Positions 17,068 to 24,861 of a stretch of 55,917 nucleotides of DNA are shown in pieces; the stretch's first letter is position 1, and each line of letters starts with the position of its first letter. A program made the translations under genes and the position numbers. The stretch comes from Polaromonas sp. C04 (GTDB taxonomy: Bacteria > Pseudomonadota > Gammaproteobacteria > Burkholderiales > Burkholderiaceae_C): contig NZ_MUNS01000038.1 of the NCBI RefSeq assembly GCF_002002705.1, positions 1 to 55,917 of the forward strand, given 5' to 3'. The notes under the pieces are model-generated. The model ran no database searches. It was not told the origin of the DNA and saw only the letters and a program-made list of their open reading frames with translations.

Positions 17068-18225
17068 TCAGTACGCGTGCCCGCTCTCGCTGCGGATGGC
17101 CTGCTCGTCGACCTTGCCCCACAGCACGTGGTACACCCACGAGGTATAGGCGACGATGACGGGCACGAAAATCACGGTCACCACCAGCATGATGAACAGC
17201 GTGAGGTGGCTCGACGAGGAATCCCACACCGTCAGGCTGGCGCGCGGGTCGATGGACGACGGCAACAGGAACGGGAACATCGACGCGCCCACGCTCAGCA
17301 CGATGCCGGCCACGCTCAGCGCGCTGCTCAGCAGCGTGAAGATCTCGCGCCGCAGCTGCAGCCCCAGCAAGGCACCCAGCGCGCCGGCAAAACCGGCCAC
17401 GGGTGCAGCCAGGGTCCACGCATGGGCTGCATAGTTGGCAAACCAGGCGCCTGCGTCATGGGCCTCGACCGTCTTGAGCAGCGGATTGGACGGCCCCCCC
17501 ATGTCGATGGCGCTGGTGATGCGATAGCCGCCAACGTAAGACCACAGCAGCACACCGGCCAGGGCATACAGCACGATGGTCAGCAGCGCCGCCACGCTGC
17601 CGTAGCGGCGCGCGCGCTGCGCCACCGGCCCCTGCGCCTTCAGCTGCAACCAGGCGCTGCCGTGCATCACCAGCATGGCCACCGAGACCAGGCCGCACAG
17701 CAAGCCGAAGGGGTTGAGCAAGCCCAGGAAGCTGCCGTCGTAAAAGATCCGCATGTCGCTCGACAGCCGGAACGGCACGCCCTGCAGCGCATTGCCGAGC
17801 GCGACGCCGAAAATCAGCGCCGGCACGAAGCCGCTGAAAAACAGGACCCAATCCCAGCGCGCGCGCCAGCGCGGCTCGTCGCGCTTGCTGCGAAACTTGA
17901 ACGCCACCGGACGCAGGATCAGCCCCGCCAGAATCGCGAGCATGGCCAGGTAAAAGCCCGAGAACGCCACCGCATAGAGCTGCGGCCACGCGGCAAAGAT
18001 GGCGCCGCCGCCCAGGATCAGCCACACCTGATTGCCTTCCCAGACCGGTCCGATGCTGTTGATGATCACGCGCCGCTCCACGTCGTCGCGTCCGGCAAAG
18101 GGCAGGAGCATGCCCACCCCCAGATCAAAACCATCGGTGATGGCATAGCTGGCCAGCAGCAGCCCGATCAGGGCCCACCAGATCAGGCGCAGGCTGTCGT
18201 AATCCACTAACTGATGCAGGATCAT
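17068..18225 (-). CDS. cydB: Cytochrome bd ubiquinol oxidase subunit II
   Basis: A 385-residue polytopic membrane protein with the CydB N-terminal pattern (LIWWALIGLLLASYAITDGF), the GNQVWLILGGGAIFAAWP segment and the conserved SSSSHLTL stretch near the C-terminus. With CydA it forms the terminal oxidase that reduces O2 to water with ubiquinol, with high O2 affinity and without proton pumping. It starts 4 bases after the cydA stop. Length and motifs are those of an intact gene. Confidence 0.96.
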   Translation of the reverse strand: MILHQLVDYDSLRLIWWALIGLLLASYAITDGFDLGVGMLLPFAGRDDVERRVIINSIGPVWEGNQVWLILGGGAIFAAWPQLYAVAFSGFYLAMLAILAGLILRPVAFKFRSKRDEPRWRARWDWVLFFSGFVPALIFGVALGNALQGVPFRLSSDMRIFYDGSFLGLLNPFGLLCGLVSVAMLVMHGSAWLQLKAQGPVAQRARRYGSVAALLTIVLYALAGVLLWSYVGGYRITSAIDMGGPSNPLLKTVEAHDAGAWFANYAAHAWTLAAPVAGFAGALGALLGLQLRREIFTLLSSALSVAGIVLSVGASMFPFLLPSSIDPRASLTVWDSSSSHLTLFIMLVVTVIFVPVIVAYTSWVYHVLWGKVDEQAIRSESGHAY

Positions 18226-18229
18226 GGGG

Positions 18230-19828
18230 TTACTCCATTGAGGTGAGGGGCGCCGGGATCGCAGCGGCGCGCCTGGGAGCCGCGCCCTCGGCCGGAGAAT
18301 GTTCCGAGGCCGGTCCCTTGCGAATGGTTTTGAGCAGCAGCTTCATCTCGATCACCAGCAGCACGGTGTAGACCAGGACGAAGCAGGCAATGCTGAACAG
18401 CAGCGTCTTGATGCCCAGGCTGGAAACTGCCGCCGCTGTGGGCAGGATGCCTTCAACCACCCAGGGCTGGCGACCGAACTCTGCCACCAGCCAGCCAGCC
18501 TCGACCGCGATCCACGGCAGCGGAATGGCGAACAGCGCCACCTTGAGCAGCCAGCGATGCCGATCCAGCGCCCGGCGCGCCGACAGCACGAAGAACGTCC
18601 CCATCAACAGGATCAGGAGCATGCTGATGCCCACCATGATTCGGAACAGCCAGAACAGCGGTGCCACCTGGGGCACGGTGTCCCAGGCTGCCTTCTCAAT
18701 CTGCTCCGGGGTGGCCTGGCGCGGGTCATCGACATAGCGTTTGAGCAGCAGCGCGTAGCCCAGCTGGTTGCCGTTGTCTTCAAAGGCGGCGCGCAATTCG
18801 GGCGAGACCTTGTCCATGCTGCCGGCGGCGCGAATTTGCTCCAGCGCGCCGTAGGCCTTGATGCCCTGGCCGATGCGCACCTCGGCCAGTTTCACCATGT
18901 CATTGATGCCCGGAATCACAGTGTCGAGCGAGCGGGTGCCAATCAGGCCCATCAGCCCCGGGATATGGATCGCGTAGTGGGTTTCACGCGCCGCCTGGTC
19001 CGGAAAACCGATCAGCGTGAAGGCCGCGGGTGCGGGCTGGGTTTCCCACATGCCCTCGATGGCGGCGAGCTTCATCTTCTGGTGCTCGCCTGACAGGTAG
19101 CCGCTCTCGTCGCCCAGCACCACCACCGACAGCGCCGCCGCGAGACCGAAGGACGCCGCCACCGTCATCGAACGTTTGGCCAGATCGCGGTGCTGCCCCT
19201 TGAGCAGGTACCAGGCCGACACCCCGAGCACAAACACGGCGGCGGTCACGTACCCGGCCGAGACGGTGTGGACAAACTTGGCCTGCGCCACCGGATTCGT
19301 CAGCACGGCATAGAAGTCCGTGACTTCCATGCGCATGGTCTGCGGGTTGAACACGGCACCCACCGGGTTTTGCATCCAGCCATTGGCGATCAAAATCCAC
19401 AAGGCCGAAAAGTTGGAACCGGCGGCCACGGCCCAGGTGGTCGTCAGATGCCCGACCCTGGAGAGCTTGTCCCAGCCAAAGAAAAACAGCCCGACAAAGG
19501 TGGCTTCGAGGAAAAAGGCCATCAGGCCCTCGAGGGCCAGCGGTGCGCCAAAAATATCGCCCACGTAGTGGCTGTAGTAGCTCCAGTTCATGCCGAACTG
19601 GAACTCCATCACGACACCGGTCGCAACGCCCATGGCGAAGTTGATGCCGAACAGCACGCCCCAGAATTGCGTCATGTCGCGCCAGATCACGCGTCCGGTC
19701 ATCACATAGACCGTCTCCATGATGGCCAGGATGATGGACAGGCCCAAGGTCAGCGGCACGAACAAAAAGTGATACAGCGCCGTGATGGCAAACTGCAATC
19801 GCGACAGCGAAACGATGTCGAGTTCCAT
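18230..19828 (-). CDS. cydA: Cytochrome bd ubiquinol oxidase subunit I
   Basis: A 532-residue protein from the ATG at 19828, with AGGGG 6 bases upstream; the open frame extends further but runs into cydC in the wrong frame. It opens MELDIVSLSRLQF and holds the axial-histidine region ALYHFLFVPLTLG, the quinol-binding Q-loop region (GDESGYLSGEHQKMKLA) and GRQPW. It carries haems b558, b595 and d and oxidises ubiquinol. It lies between cydDC and cydBX, so one transcript could make the oxidase and its assembly exporter. Bd oxidases resist sulfide and nitric oxide, which fits both neighbouring regions. Confidence 0.97.
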   Translation of the reverse strand: MELDIVSLSRLQFAITALYHFLFVPLTLGLSIILAIMETVYVMTGRVIWRDMTQFWGVLFGINFAMGVATGVVMEFQFGMNWSYYSHYVGDIFGAPLALEGLMAFFLEATFVGLFFFGWDKLSRVGHLTTTWAVAAGSNFSALWILIANGWMQNPVGAVFNPQTMRMEVTDFYAVLTNPVAQAKFVHTVSAGYVTAAVFVLGVSAWYLLKGQHRDLAKRSMTVAASFGLAAALSVVVLGDESGYLSGEHQKMKLAAIEGMWETQPAPAAFTLIGFPDQAARETHYAIHIPGLMGLIGTRSLDTVIPGINDMVKLAEVRIGQGIKAYGALEQIRAAGSMDKVSPELRAAFEDNGNQLGYALLLKRYVDDPRQATPEQIEKAAWDTVPQVAPLFWLFRIMVGISMLLILLMGTFFVLSARRALDRHRWLLKVALFAIPLPWIAVEAGWLVAEFGRQPWVVEGILPTAAAVSSLGIKTLLFSIACFVLVYTVLLVIEMKLLLKTIRKGPASEHSPAEGAAPRRAAAIPAPLTSME

Positions 19829-19901
19829 GTCAACCCCTTTGATTTTTGATTCTGCGCTGCCGCGGGACTTTGCTGCGACCCGCCCTACCCTGCATCCGAC
19901 T

Positions 19902-21611
19902 TCAATCGGGCCGCAATGTTCCCAGCATCGCCTCGAATTGTGCCTCACCACGCCGGACATCGGCCACGATGCGCCCGTGCTGCAAGCCCAGCAAACGGTC
20001 CGCCAGCGCGGCCTCGCGCCGCACATGGGTCGCCAGCAAAATGGTGCGCCCGCTCGCCTGCTCCTGGAGGCGTTGCAGCACGTCGCGCGCGGTGGCCGGG
20101 TCGAGCCCCTCGGTCGGCTCATCCAGCAGCCACAGCGGCACGCGGCGCAACAGCAAGCGCGCCAGTGCCAGCCGGCGCGCCTGGCCGCCCGACAGGCCGA
20201 GTCCGCCCTCGCCCAGCCGCGCATCCAGCGTTTGCGGCAGCGCCCGCACATCGTCGGCCAGGCCGGCGGCCTCGAGCACTTGCCACAGGCGCGCGTCATC
20301 GGCGCCGGGGTCGGCCAGGCGCAGGTTGTCGCGCAGGCTGTCCTGGAACAACTCGGTGCGCTGCGTCAGCAGGCTGTGGGGCTGCGTTTGCACCACGCCC
20401 GAGTGCGATGCCAGCTCGCCCGCCACCAGCGCCAGCAAGGTGGACTTGCCGGCCCCGCTGGGCCCGATCAGCGCCACGTGCTCGCCGGCGCGCAGCGCGA
20501 GTGATAGCTCGCGCAGTAGTGGCTGACCGGGCGCCTCATGGCCACCCGGGTTGGCTGTGACACCGGTCAGCTTCAGCGCCAGGCCAGGGGCGAGTGCCAT
20601 CGCGGCGGCCCCAATCGCAGGTTGCACGCCGGGCGTCTGCATGCGCGGCACCAACCGGCGCGCGGCCAACAGCGTGCGCCCCAACTCCAGCGCCCCGCGG
20701 CTGAGCGCGGCAAAGGGCTCGGTCGCGGTCAGCACCAGCAGCAACGCCAGGGCAGCCACCGGCGCGCCCAGGGTGCCCGCACCGGTCAGCGCGCCGACCG
20801 CCAGCAGGGTGGCACTCAGGGCGATGGTGCCGGCCACGCTGTAGGCCAGGGCCGCTCGGATTTCCAGCCGGTTCAGGGCGTCGTCGGCACACGCCAGATA
20901 GGCGTCGGCCGCCGCCAGCGCGGCCCGCTGGGCATCGAGCTGCCCGGCCATGACGAGGTCCGTCTGCCCTGCCACCAGATCCACGCTGCGTGCGCGCAAA
21001 GCCTCCAGCCCATAGGCGCGCTGGCGCGCCGCCTGGCGCGCGCGCTGCGCGACCACCAGCGCAATCCCCAAACCGGCCACGACCAGCCACAACGCCACGG
21101 CCACGCCCAGGCCCCAATGGGCCAGCCCCAGCGCCAACCCGGTCGCCAGCGCCGCCAGCAGCGCCGCGCTGGCGGGCACCAGCACGCGCAGGTACAGCGA
21201 GTCCAGCGCATCGATGTCGGCCGTCAGGCGAAACAGCAGTTGGGCCGGCCGCGCCAGCAACCGCCGGGCCGCCTCGGGCTGGGCCCAGCCCCGGAACAAA
21301 CGCTCGCGCAACTGCGCCAGCACCCCCAGCGTGGCGTCGTGCGTCACCAACCTTTCCCCATAGCGGGAGGCGGTACGGCCCAGCGCCAGCAGGCGGATAC
21401 CGGCCGACGGCATGAACACATCGAAGGTGAAGGCCGTGGCCGCGCTCAGGCCCGCAATCGCCGTGGCCGTGATGAACCAGCCCGCCAGGCCCAGCAGCGC
21501 CATGCCCGAGAGCACCGTCAGCGCCGCCAGCAGCGCGCCGCCCAGCAACCACGCGCGGCGCCCCTGCGCAAACACGACCAGCAAGGGACGAAGCTCGCGC
21601 CAGAGCTTCAT
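19902..21611 (-). CDS. cydC: Thiol reductant ABC exporter subunit CydC
   Basis: A 569-residue half-transporter: six membrane segments, then an ATPase domain with Walker A (GPSGAGKST, about residue 380), signature LSGGQARRLALARLLL (about 470) and Walker B (LWLLDEPTEGLD). CydDC exports glutathione and cysteine to the periplasm and is needed to mature cytochrome bd. Its ATG overlaps the cydD stop by four bases, and cydA follows 73 bases later. Confidence 0.93.
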   Translation of the reverse strand: MKLWRELRPLLVVFAQGRRAWLLGGALLAALTVLSGMALLGLAGWFITATAIAGLSAATAFTFDVFMPSAGIRLLALGRTASRYGERLVTHDATLGVLAQLRERLFRGWAQPEAARRLLARPAQLLFRLTADIDALDSLYLRVLVPASAALLAALATGLALGLAHWGLGVAVALWLVVAGLGIALVVAQRARQAARQRAYGLEALRARSVDLVAGQTDLVMAGQLDAQRAALAAADAYLACADDALNRLEIRAALAYSVAGTIALSATLLAVGALTGAGTLGAPVAALALLLVLTATEPFAALSRGALELGRTLLAARRLVPRMQTPGVQPAIGAAAMALAPGLALKLTGVTANPGGHEAPGQPLLRELSLALRAGEHVALIGPSGAGKSTLLALVAGELASHSGVVQTQPHSLLTQRTELFQDSLRDNLRLADPGADDARLWQVLEAAGLADDVRALPQTLDARLGEGGLGLSGGQARRLALARLLLRRVPLWLLDEPTEGLDPATARDVLQRLQEQASGRTILLATHVRREAALADRLLGLQHGRIVADVRRGEAQFEAMLGTLRPD

Positions 21612-23281
21612 GCCGGAGTCTCCCGCGCTGCGCCGAGCTGGATGACACGCCCGGCGCGCCCTACACGGGCGGCCAGCACCGGATCGTGCGTCGCGACGAT
21701 CAGCGTCTTGCCGACAGCCAGTTGCAGCAGGGCATCGGCCACCTGCGCGGCCGTCGCGGCGTCCAGATGCGCGGTCGGCTCATCGGCGAGCAGCAGGTCC
21801 ACAGCAGGATCCACCGCGGCACGCGCCAGCGCCAGCCGCACCGCCTCGCCGCCCGACAGCCCGACACCGCCCTCGCCGAGGCCAACACCCGGGCGCGCCT
21901 GCGCCACGCCATCCAGCGCGGCAAAGCGCAGCGCGGCGGCCACCGCGGCCGCGCTCGCCGGCGCACGACTCAGCGCCACATTGGCCTGCACCGTGCCTGC
22001 AAAAATATGCGGCTTCTGGCCAATCCAGGCCATGCGCGTGCGCAGCGCCATGGCGGTGTCCTCCGACAACGGCACGCCGTCGATCACGATGCTGCCGCCC
22101 TGCGCGGGCAGCAGACCCGCGATCAGGGCCAGCAGCGTGGATTTTCCGGCGCCACTGGCCCCGGCAATCACGAGGTGCTCACCGGGCGCCACATGCAAGT
22201 CATAGCCCTCAAACACGGGATGGTTCGCACCGGGATGCGTCAAACGCAAGCCCTGAATTTCCACCGCCGAAGTGCTGCGCGCAGGTTTACCGGCAAGACG
22301 ATCGGGGTTCTGCTGCGGGCCAACGGCGCCCGGCAAAACGATCCCCTGCGCAGCCAGGCGATTCAGTGCGCCCAGCGCCGCCTCGCCGGCTGCGCGGTCA
22401 TGCCAGACGCTGGCCAACTCGCGCAAGGGCTCAAAAAATGCCGGCGTCAGCAGCAACACAAAGAAGCCCTGCCCCAGGGTGAGGCGTCTGCCCCAGGCGC
22501 CAAAATCAAACGGACCCAACAAGTGAAAGCCGATGTACACCGCCACCATCGCCACACCCAGCGCCGAGAAGAGTTCGAGCACGGCCGACGACAAAAAAGC
22601 GATGCGCAACACCGCCATGGTGCGCTGCTTGAGCGCATGCGCCGCATCGCGCAAACGCAGCGCCGTGGCATCCACCGCAGCGAGCGCGCGCAGCGTCGCC
22701 AGTCCGCGCAAGCGATCCAGCAGGAAGGCATTCATCCCGCCCATCTCGACCATCTGGGCCTCGCTCGCGGCCTTGGCGCGCCAGCCCACCAGGGCCATGA
22801 ACAACGGGATCAGCGGCGCGGCCAACAACAGCACCAGCGCTGCCACCCAGGACAAGGGCAGCACCGCCAGCAAAATCACTGGCGGCACCACCGTGGCGCG
22901 CATCCGGGCTGTCTGATAACGCGTGAGGTAAGGCACCACGGCTTCGGCCTGCTCCGCCATGACGCTGGCGGCCAGACCCGACGCCGGGCGCGCGCGATCC
23001 AGCGGGGAGCGCGCTGCCAGCGCAAGCGCGACCTGCGCGCGCAGGCCCGACAGACGGGCCCGCGCCGCGCGAAAAGCCTGCCGCGCGCCCCAGGCATCAC
23101 AAGCCGCGCGCGCCAGGCCTACCAGCAGCACCCCGGCAGCGGAGATCTGAACGGCCGGCAAACCGCCCCCCCGAAGCAGGCCTTGCAGGGCCCAGGCCAG
23201 CAAACCGGCCTGCACCAGCCACAGCAGGGAAGCCCCCGTTTGCAGCAGGCTGCCCGCATCTGGAACGGTGCTGGCGCGCAA
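21608..23281 (-). CDS. cydD: Thiol reductant ABC exporter subunit CydD
   Basis: An ABC half-transporter with Walker A (GASGAGKST), signature LSGGEAVRLALARAAV and Walker B (DLLLADEPTAHLD). The start is uncertain. I chose a TTG at 23281, giving about 557 residues and lying just after the arsR stop, but no strong ribosome binding site precedes it. The open frame continues upstream to 23413 inside arsR, and those extra residues look like shadow sequence. It partners CydC through a coupled overlap. Translation may depend on ribosomes finishing arsR. Confidence 0.9.
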   Translation of the reverse strand: MRASTVPDAGSLLQTGASLLWLVQAGLLAWALQGLLRGGGLPAVQISAAGVLLVGLARAACDAWGARQAFRAARARLSGLRAQVALALAARSPLDRARPASGLAASVMAEQAEAVVPYLTRYQTARMRATVVPPVILLAVLPLSWVAALVLLLAAPLIPLFMALVGWRAKAASEAQMVEMGGMNAFLLDRLRGLATLRALAAVDATALRLRDAAHALKQRTMAVLRIAFLSSAVLELFSALGVAMVAVYIGFHLLGPFDFGAWGRRLTLGQGFFVLLLTPAFFEPLRELASVWHDRAAGEAALGALNRLAAQGIVLPGAVGPQQNPDRLAGKPARSTSAVEIQGLRLTHPGANHPVFEGYDLHVAPGEHLVIAGASGAGKSTLLALIAGLLPAQGGSIVIDGVPLSEDTAMALRTRMAWIGQKPHIFAGTVQANVALSRAPASAAAVAAALRFAALDGVAQARPGVGLGEGGVGLSGGEAVRLALARAAVDPAVDLLLADEPTAHLDAATAAQVADALLQLAVGKTLIVATHDPVLAARVGRAGRVIQLGAARETPA

Positions 23282-23291
23282 GGGGACGGCG

Positions 23292-23630
23292 TCAGTGGGG
23301 TTGCGAAAACGCGAGGCGGCGTTCGGCGGTGCGCTCCAGCTCCCGCGCAATGTTGCCGCACACCAGGTCACACAAGGCATAGACCGACTCATCGGCGATG
23401 CGGTAGTACACACTTGTGCCCCGACTCTCGCGCGCCACCAGGCCGCGCTTGGTCAACAGCGTCAGGTGGCGCGAGATGTTGGCGGCCGTGAAGCCGCACA
23501 GACGCGCCAACTCCCCCACATTGCATTCGCCCTGGCGCAGCAGATTGAGAATTTGCAGACGTGTCGGCTCCGACAACGCCTGGAAATAGGCCGCAACTTC
23601 CGACAAAGCCTCGGGGGGCATGTTCTCCAT
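23292..23630 (-). CDS. ArsR/SmtB-family winged-helix repressor
   Basis: About 112 residues from the ATG at 23630, which has GAGGG 7 bases upstream; an in-frame ATG at 23663 has only a weak site. The winged helix is typical: ALSEPTRLQILNLLRQGE, GELARLCGFTAANISRHL, RGTSVYYRIA. Cysteines lie at GECNVGEL, ARLCGF and ALCDLVCG. They do not form the metal motif ELCVCDL of classical ArsR, so sensing by thiol or persulfide chemistry is worth considering. It heads the cyd operon and diverges from the RND/SQR operon, with a strong inverted repeat between them. Confidence 0.88.
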   Translation of the reverse strand: MENMPPEALSEVAAYFQALSEPTRLQILNLLRQGECNVGELARLCGFTAANISRHLTLLTKRGLVARESRGTSVYYRIADESVYALCDLVCGNIARELERTAERRLAFSQPH

Positions 23631-23669
23631 GGGGGGTCCCTCTTTTGGCAGAGCAGTTTTCATGAGATC

Positions 23670-23681
23670 AAAAGGCCTTTT
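23670..23681. promoter_or_regulatory. Palindrome AAAAGGCCTTTT before arsR
   Basis: A perfect 12-bp palindrome flanked by GATCAA and TTGATC (23667-23688, off by one base at the centre). It lies in the leader of the repressor gene. It may be a second operator or a structural element; I cannot decide. Confidence 0.3.
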
Positions 23682-23722
23682 ATTGATCAGGCTCAGTGAA
23701 TACCGGACAGTTTTATTGTATC

Positions 23723-23750
23723 ATTTAACTAATTAGCTTATTAGTTAAAT
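23723..23750. promoter_or_regulatory. Probable ArsR-family operator
   Basis: A perfect 11-bp inverted repeat, ATTTAACTAAT-TAGCTT-ATTAGTTAAAT, lies in the AT-rich divergent region, 93 bases from the repressor start and 55 bases from the adaptor start. ArsR/SmtB repressors bind AT-rich inverted repeats of this size across promoters. One operator here could control both operons. Confidence 0.65.
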
Positions 23751-23804
23751 AATGAAACTCAATTCGAAAAGACGGCTGCACTGCTCGTGGCCGGGGAGGT
23801 CGGG

Positions 23805-24860
23805 ATGCTGAAAGCCGGGCTCGCGACCCTCGTGGTCGCCTCTTGTGTCATGACCGCCCTGCCCGCTGGCGCGGCGGATGGCGGCTCGCTCGCGACCGTG
23901 ACGGTGCAAGCCGCAGGCTCCAGCGTCGCCGACGGGGTCAGTTTCGACGGTGTGGTGGAAGCGGTCCGCCAAACGAATGTGTCGGCCCAGGTGTCCGGGG
24001 CGATCGTGGCCCTGAATGTCAGCGCTGGCGAGCGGGTCCGGGCGGGGCAGGAGTTGCTGCGCATCGACGCCCGGGCCGCGGGCGAGCTGGCCGCCGCGAG
24101 TGCGGCGCAGGCGCGCGCCGCGCAGGCCGCCCTGAGCGTGGCGTCCGCGGACTATGAGCGGCAAAAGCAGCTGTTTCAAAAGCAGTACATCAGCCAGTCC
24201 GCGCTGGACCGCGCCCAAGGCCAGTTTCAGGCGGCACGGGCCCAGGTGCAGGCCTTGCAGGCGCAGGCCAGCGCAACCCACACGCAATCGGGGTTTTTCG
24301 TCGTCACCGCCCCTTATGCGGGCGTGGTCAGCGCGGTACCGGTCGCGCTGGGTGACATGGCCACACCCGGCCGTCCGCTGGTGAGCTTGTATGACCCCTC
24401 GGCGTTGCGGGTGACGGCCGCCATACCTCAATCGGCGCTGCAAGGGGTTCCCGATGGCAAAAGCCTGCGGCTCGAACTCCCCGGTGCACCGGTCGGCCAG
24501 GGTCTGCTTGAGCCTGGTCCGGTGCAGATTCTGCCGGCGGCCGATGCGGCCACCCACACGTTGCAGGTACGGCTCGATCTGCCTGCGGGCGTCAAGGGCG
24601 TGGTGCCCGGCATGTTCGCACGGGTGTGGCTGCCCGTCGCCGCGGCGAGCAGCGGGGGGAGCCGCCTATACGTTCCCGCGAGCGCCGTGGTTCGGCACGC
24701 AGAGATGACCGGGCTGTACGTCATCGGCGCCAATGGACGCCCGCTGCTGCGACAAATCAGGGTGGGACCGCTGGACGGCGACCGCATCGAGGTGCTGAGC
24801 GGCGTGCAAAAGGGCGAAAAAGTCGCCATCGATCCACAGGCGGCAGCCAGGGTGCGCTGA
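23805..24860 (+). CDS. RND efflux periplasmic adaptor (membrane fusion protein)
   Basis: About 351 residues. The ATG at 23805 has GGAGG 5 bases upstream, better than the GTG at 23787. A signal peptide ends near ALPAGAADG. The adaptor signature follows: a first lipoyl half (VSAQVSGAIVALNVSAGERV), a coiled-coil hairpin rich in Ala/Gln (residues about 85-160, with YISQSALDRA) and a second lipoyl half (FVVTAPYAGVVSAVPVALGD). It bridges the inner-membrane pump and the outer-membrane channel encoded downstream. It is first in the operon and lies next to the ArsR operator. Confidence 0.9.
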   Translation: MLKAGLATLVVASCVMTALPAGAADGGSLATVTVQAAGSSVADGVSFDGVVEAVRQTNVSAQVSGAIVALNVSAGERVRAGQELLRIDARAAGELAAASAAQARAAQAALSVASADYERQKQLFQKQYISQSALDRAQGQFQAARAQVQALQAQASATHTQSGFFVVTAPYAGVVSAVPVALGDMATPGRPLVSLYDPSALRVTAAIPQSALQGVPDGKSLRLELPGAPVGQGLLEPGPVQILPAADAATHTLQVRLDLPAGVKGVVPGMFARVWLPVAAASSGGSRLYVPASAVVRHAEMTGLYVIGANGRPLLRQIRVGPLDGDRIEVLSGVQKGEKVAIDPQAAARVR

Positions 24861-24861
24861 C

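Noticed and set aside
20538-22205. Plus-strand frame of 555 codons opposite cydC and cydD
   Set aside because: Arg/Gln-rich shadow of a GC-rich coding strand; both ABC ATPases on the other strand are unmistakable.
23683-23696. FNR-like TTGAT-CAGG-CTCAG near the arsR start
   Set aside because: Only 8 of 10 positions match, with the right half poor, and no -10 box lies at class II spacing.
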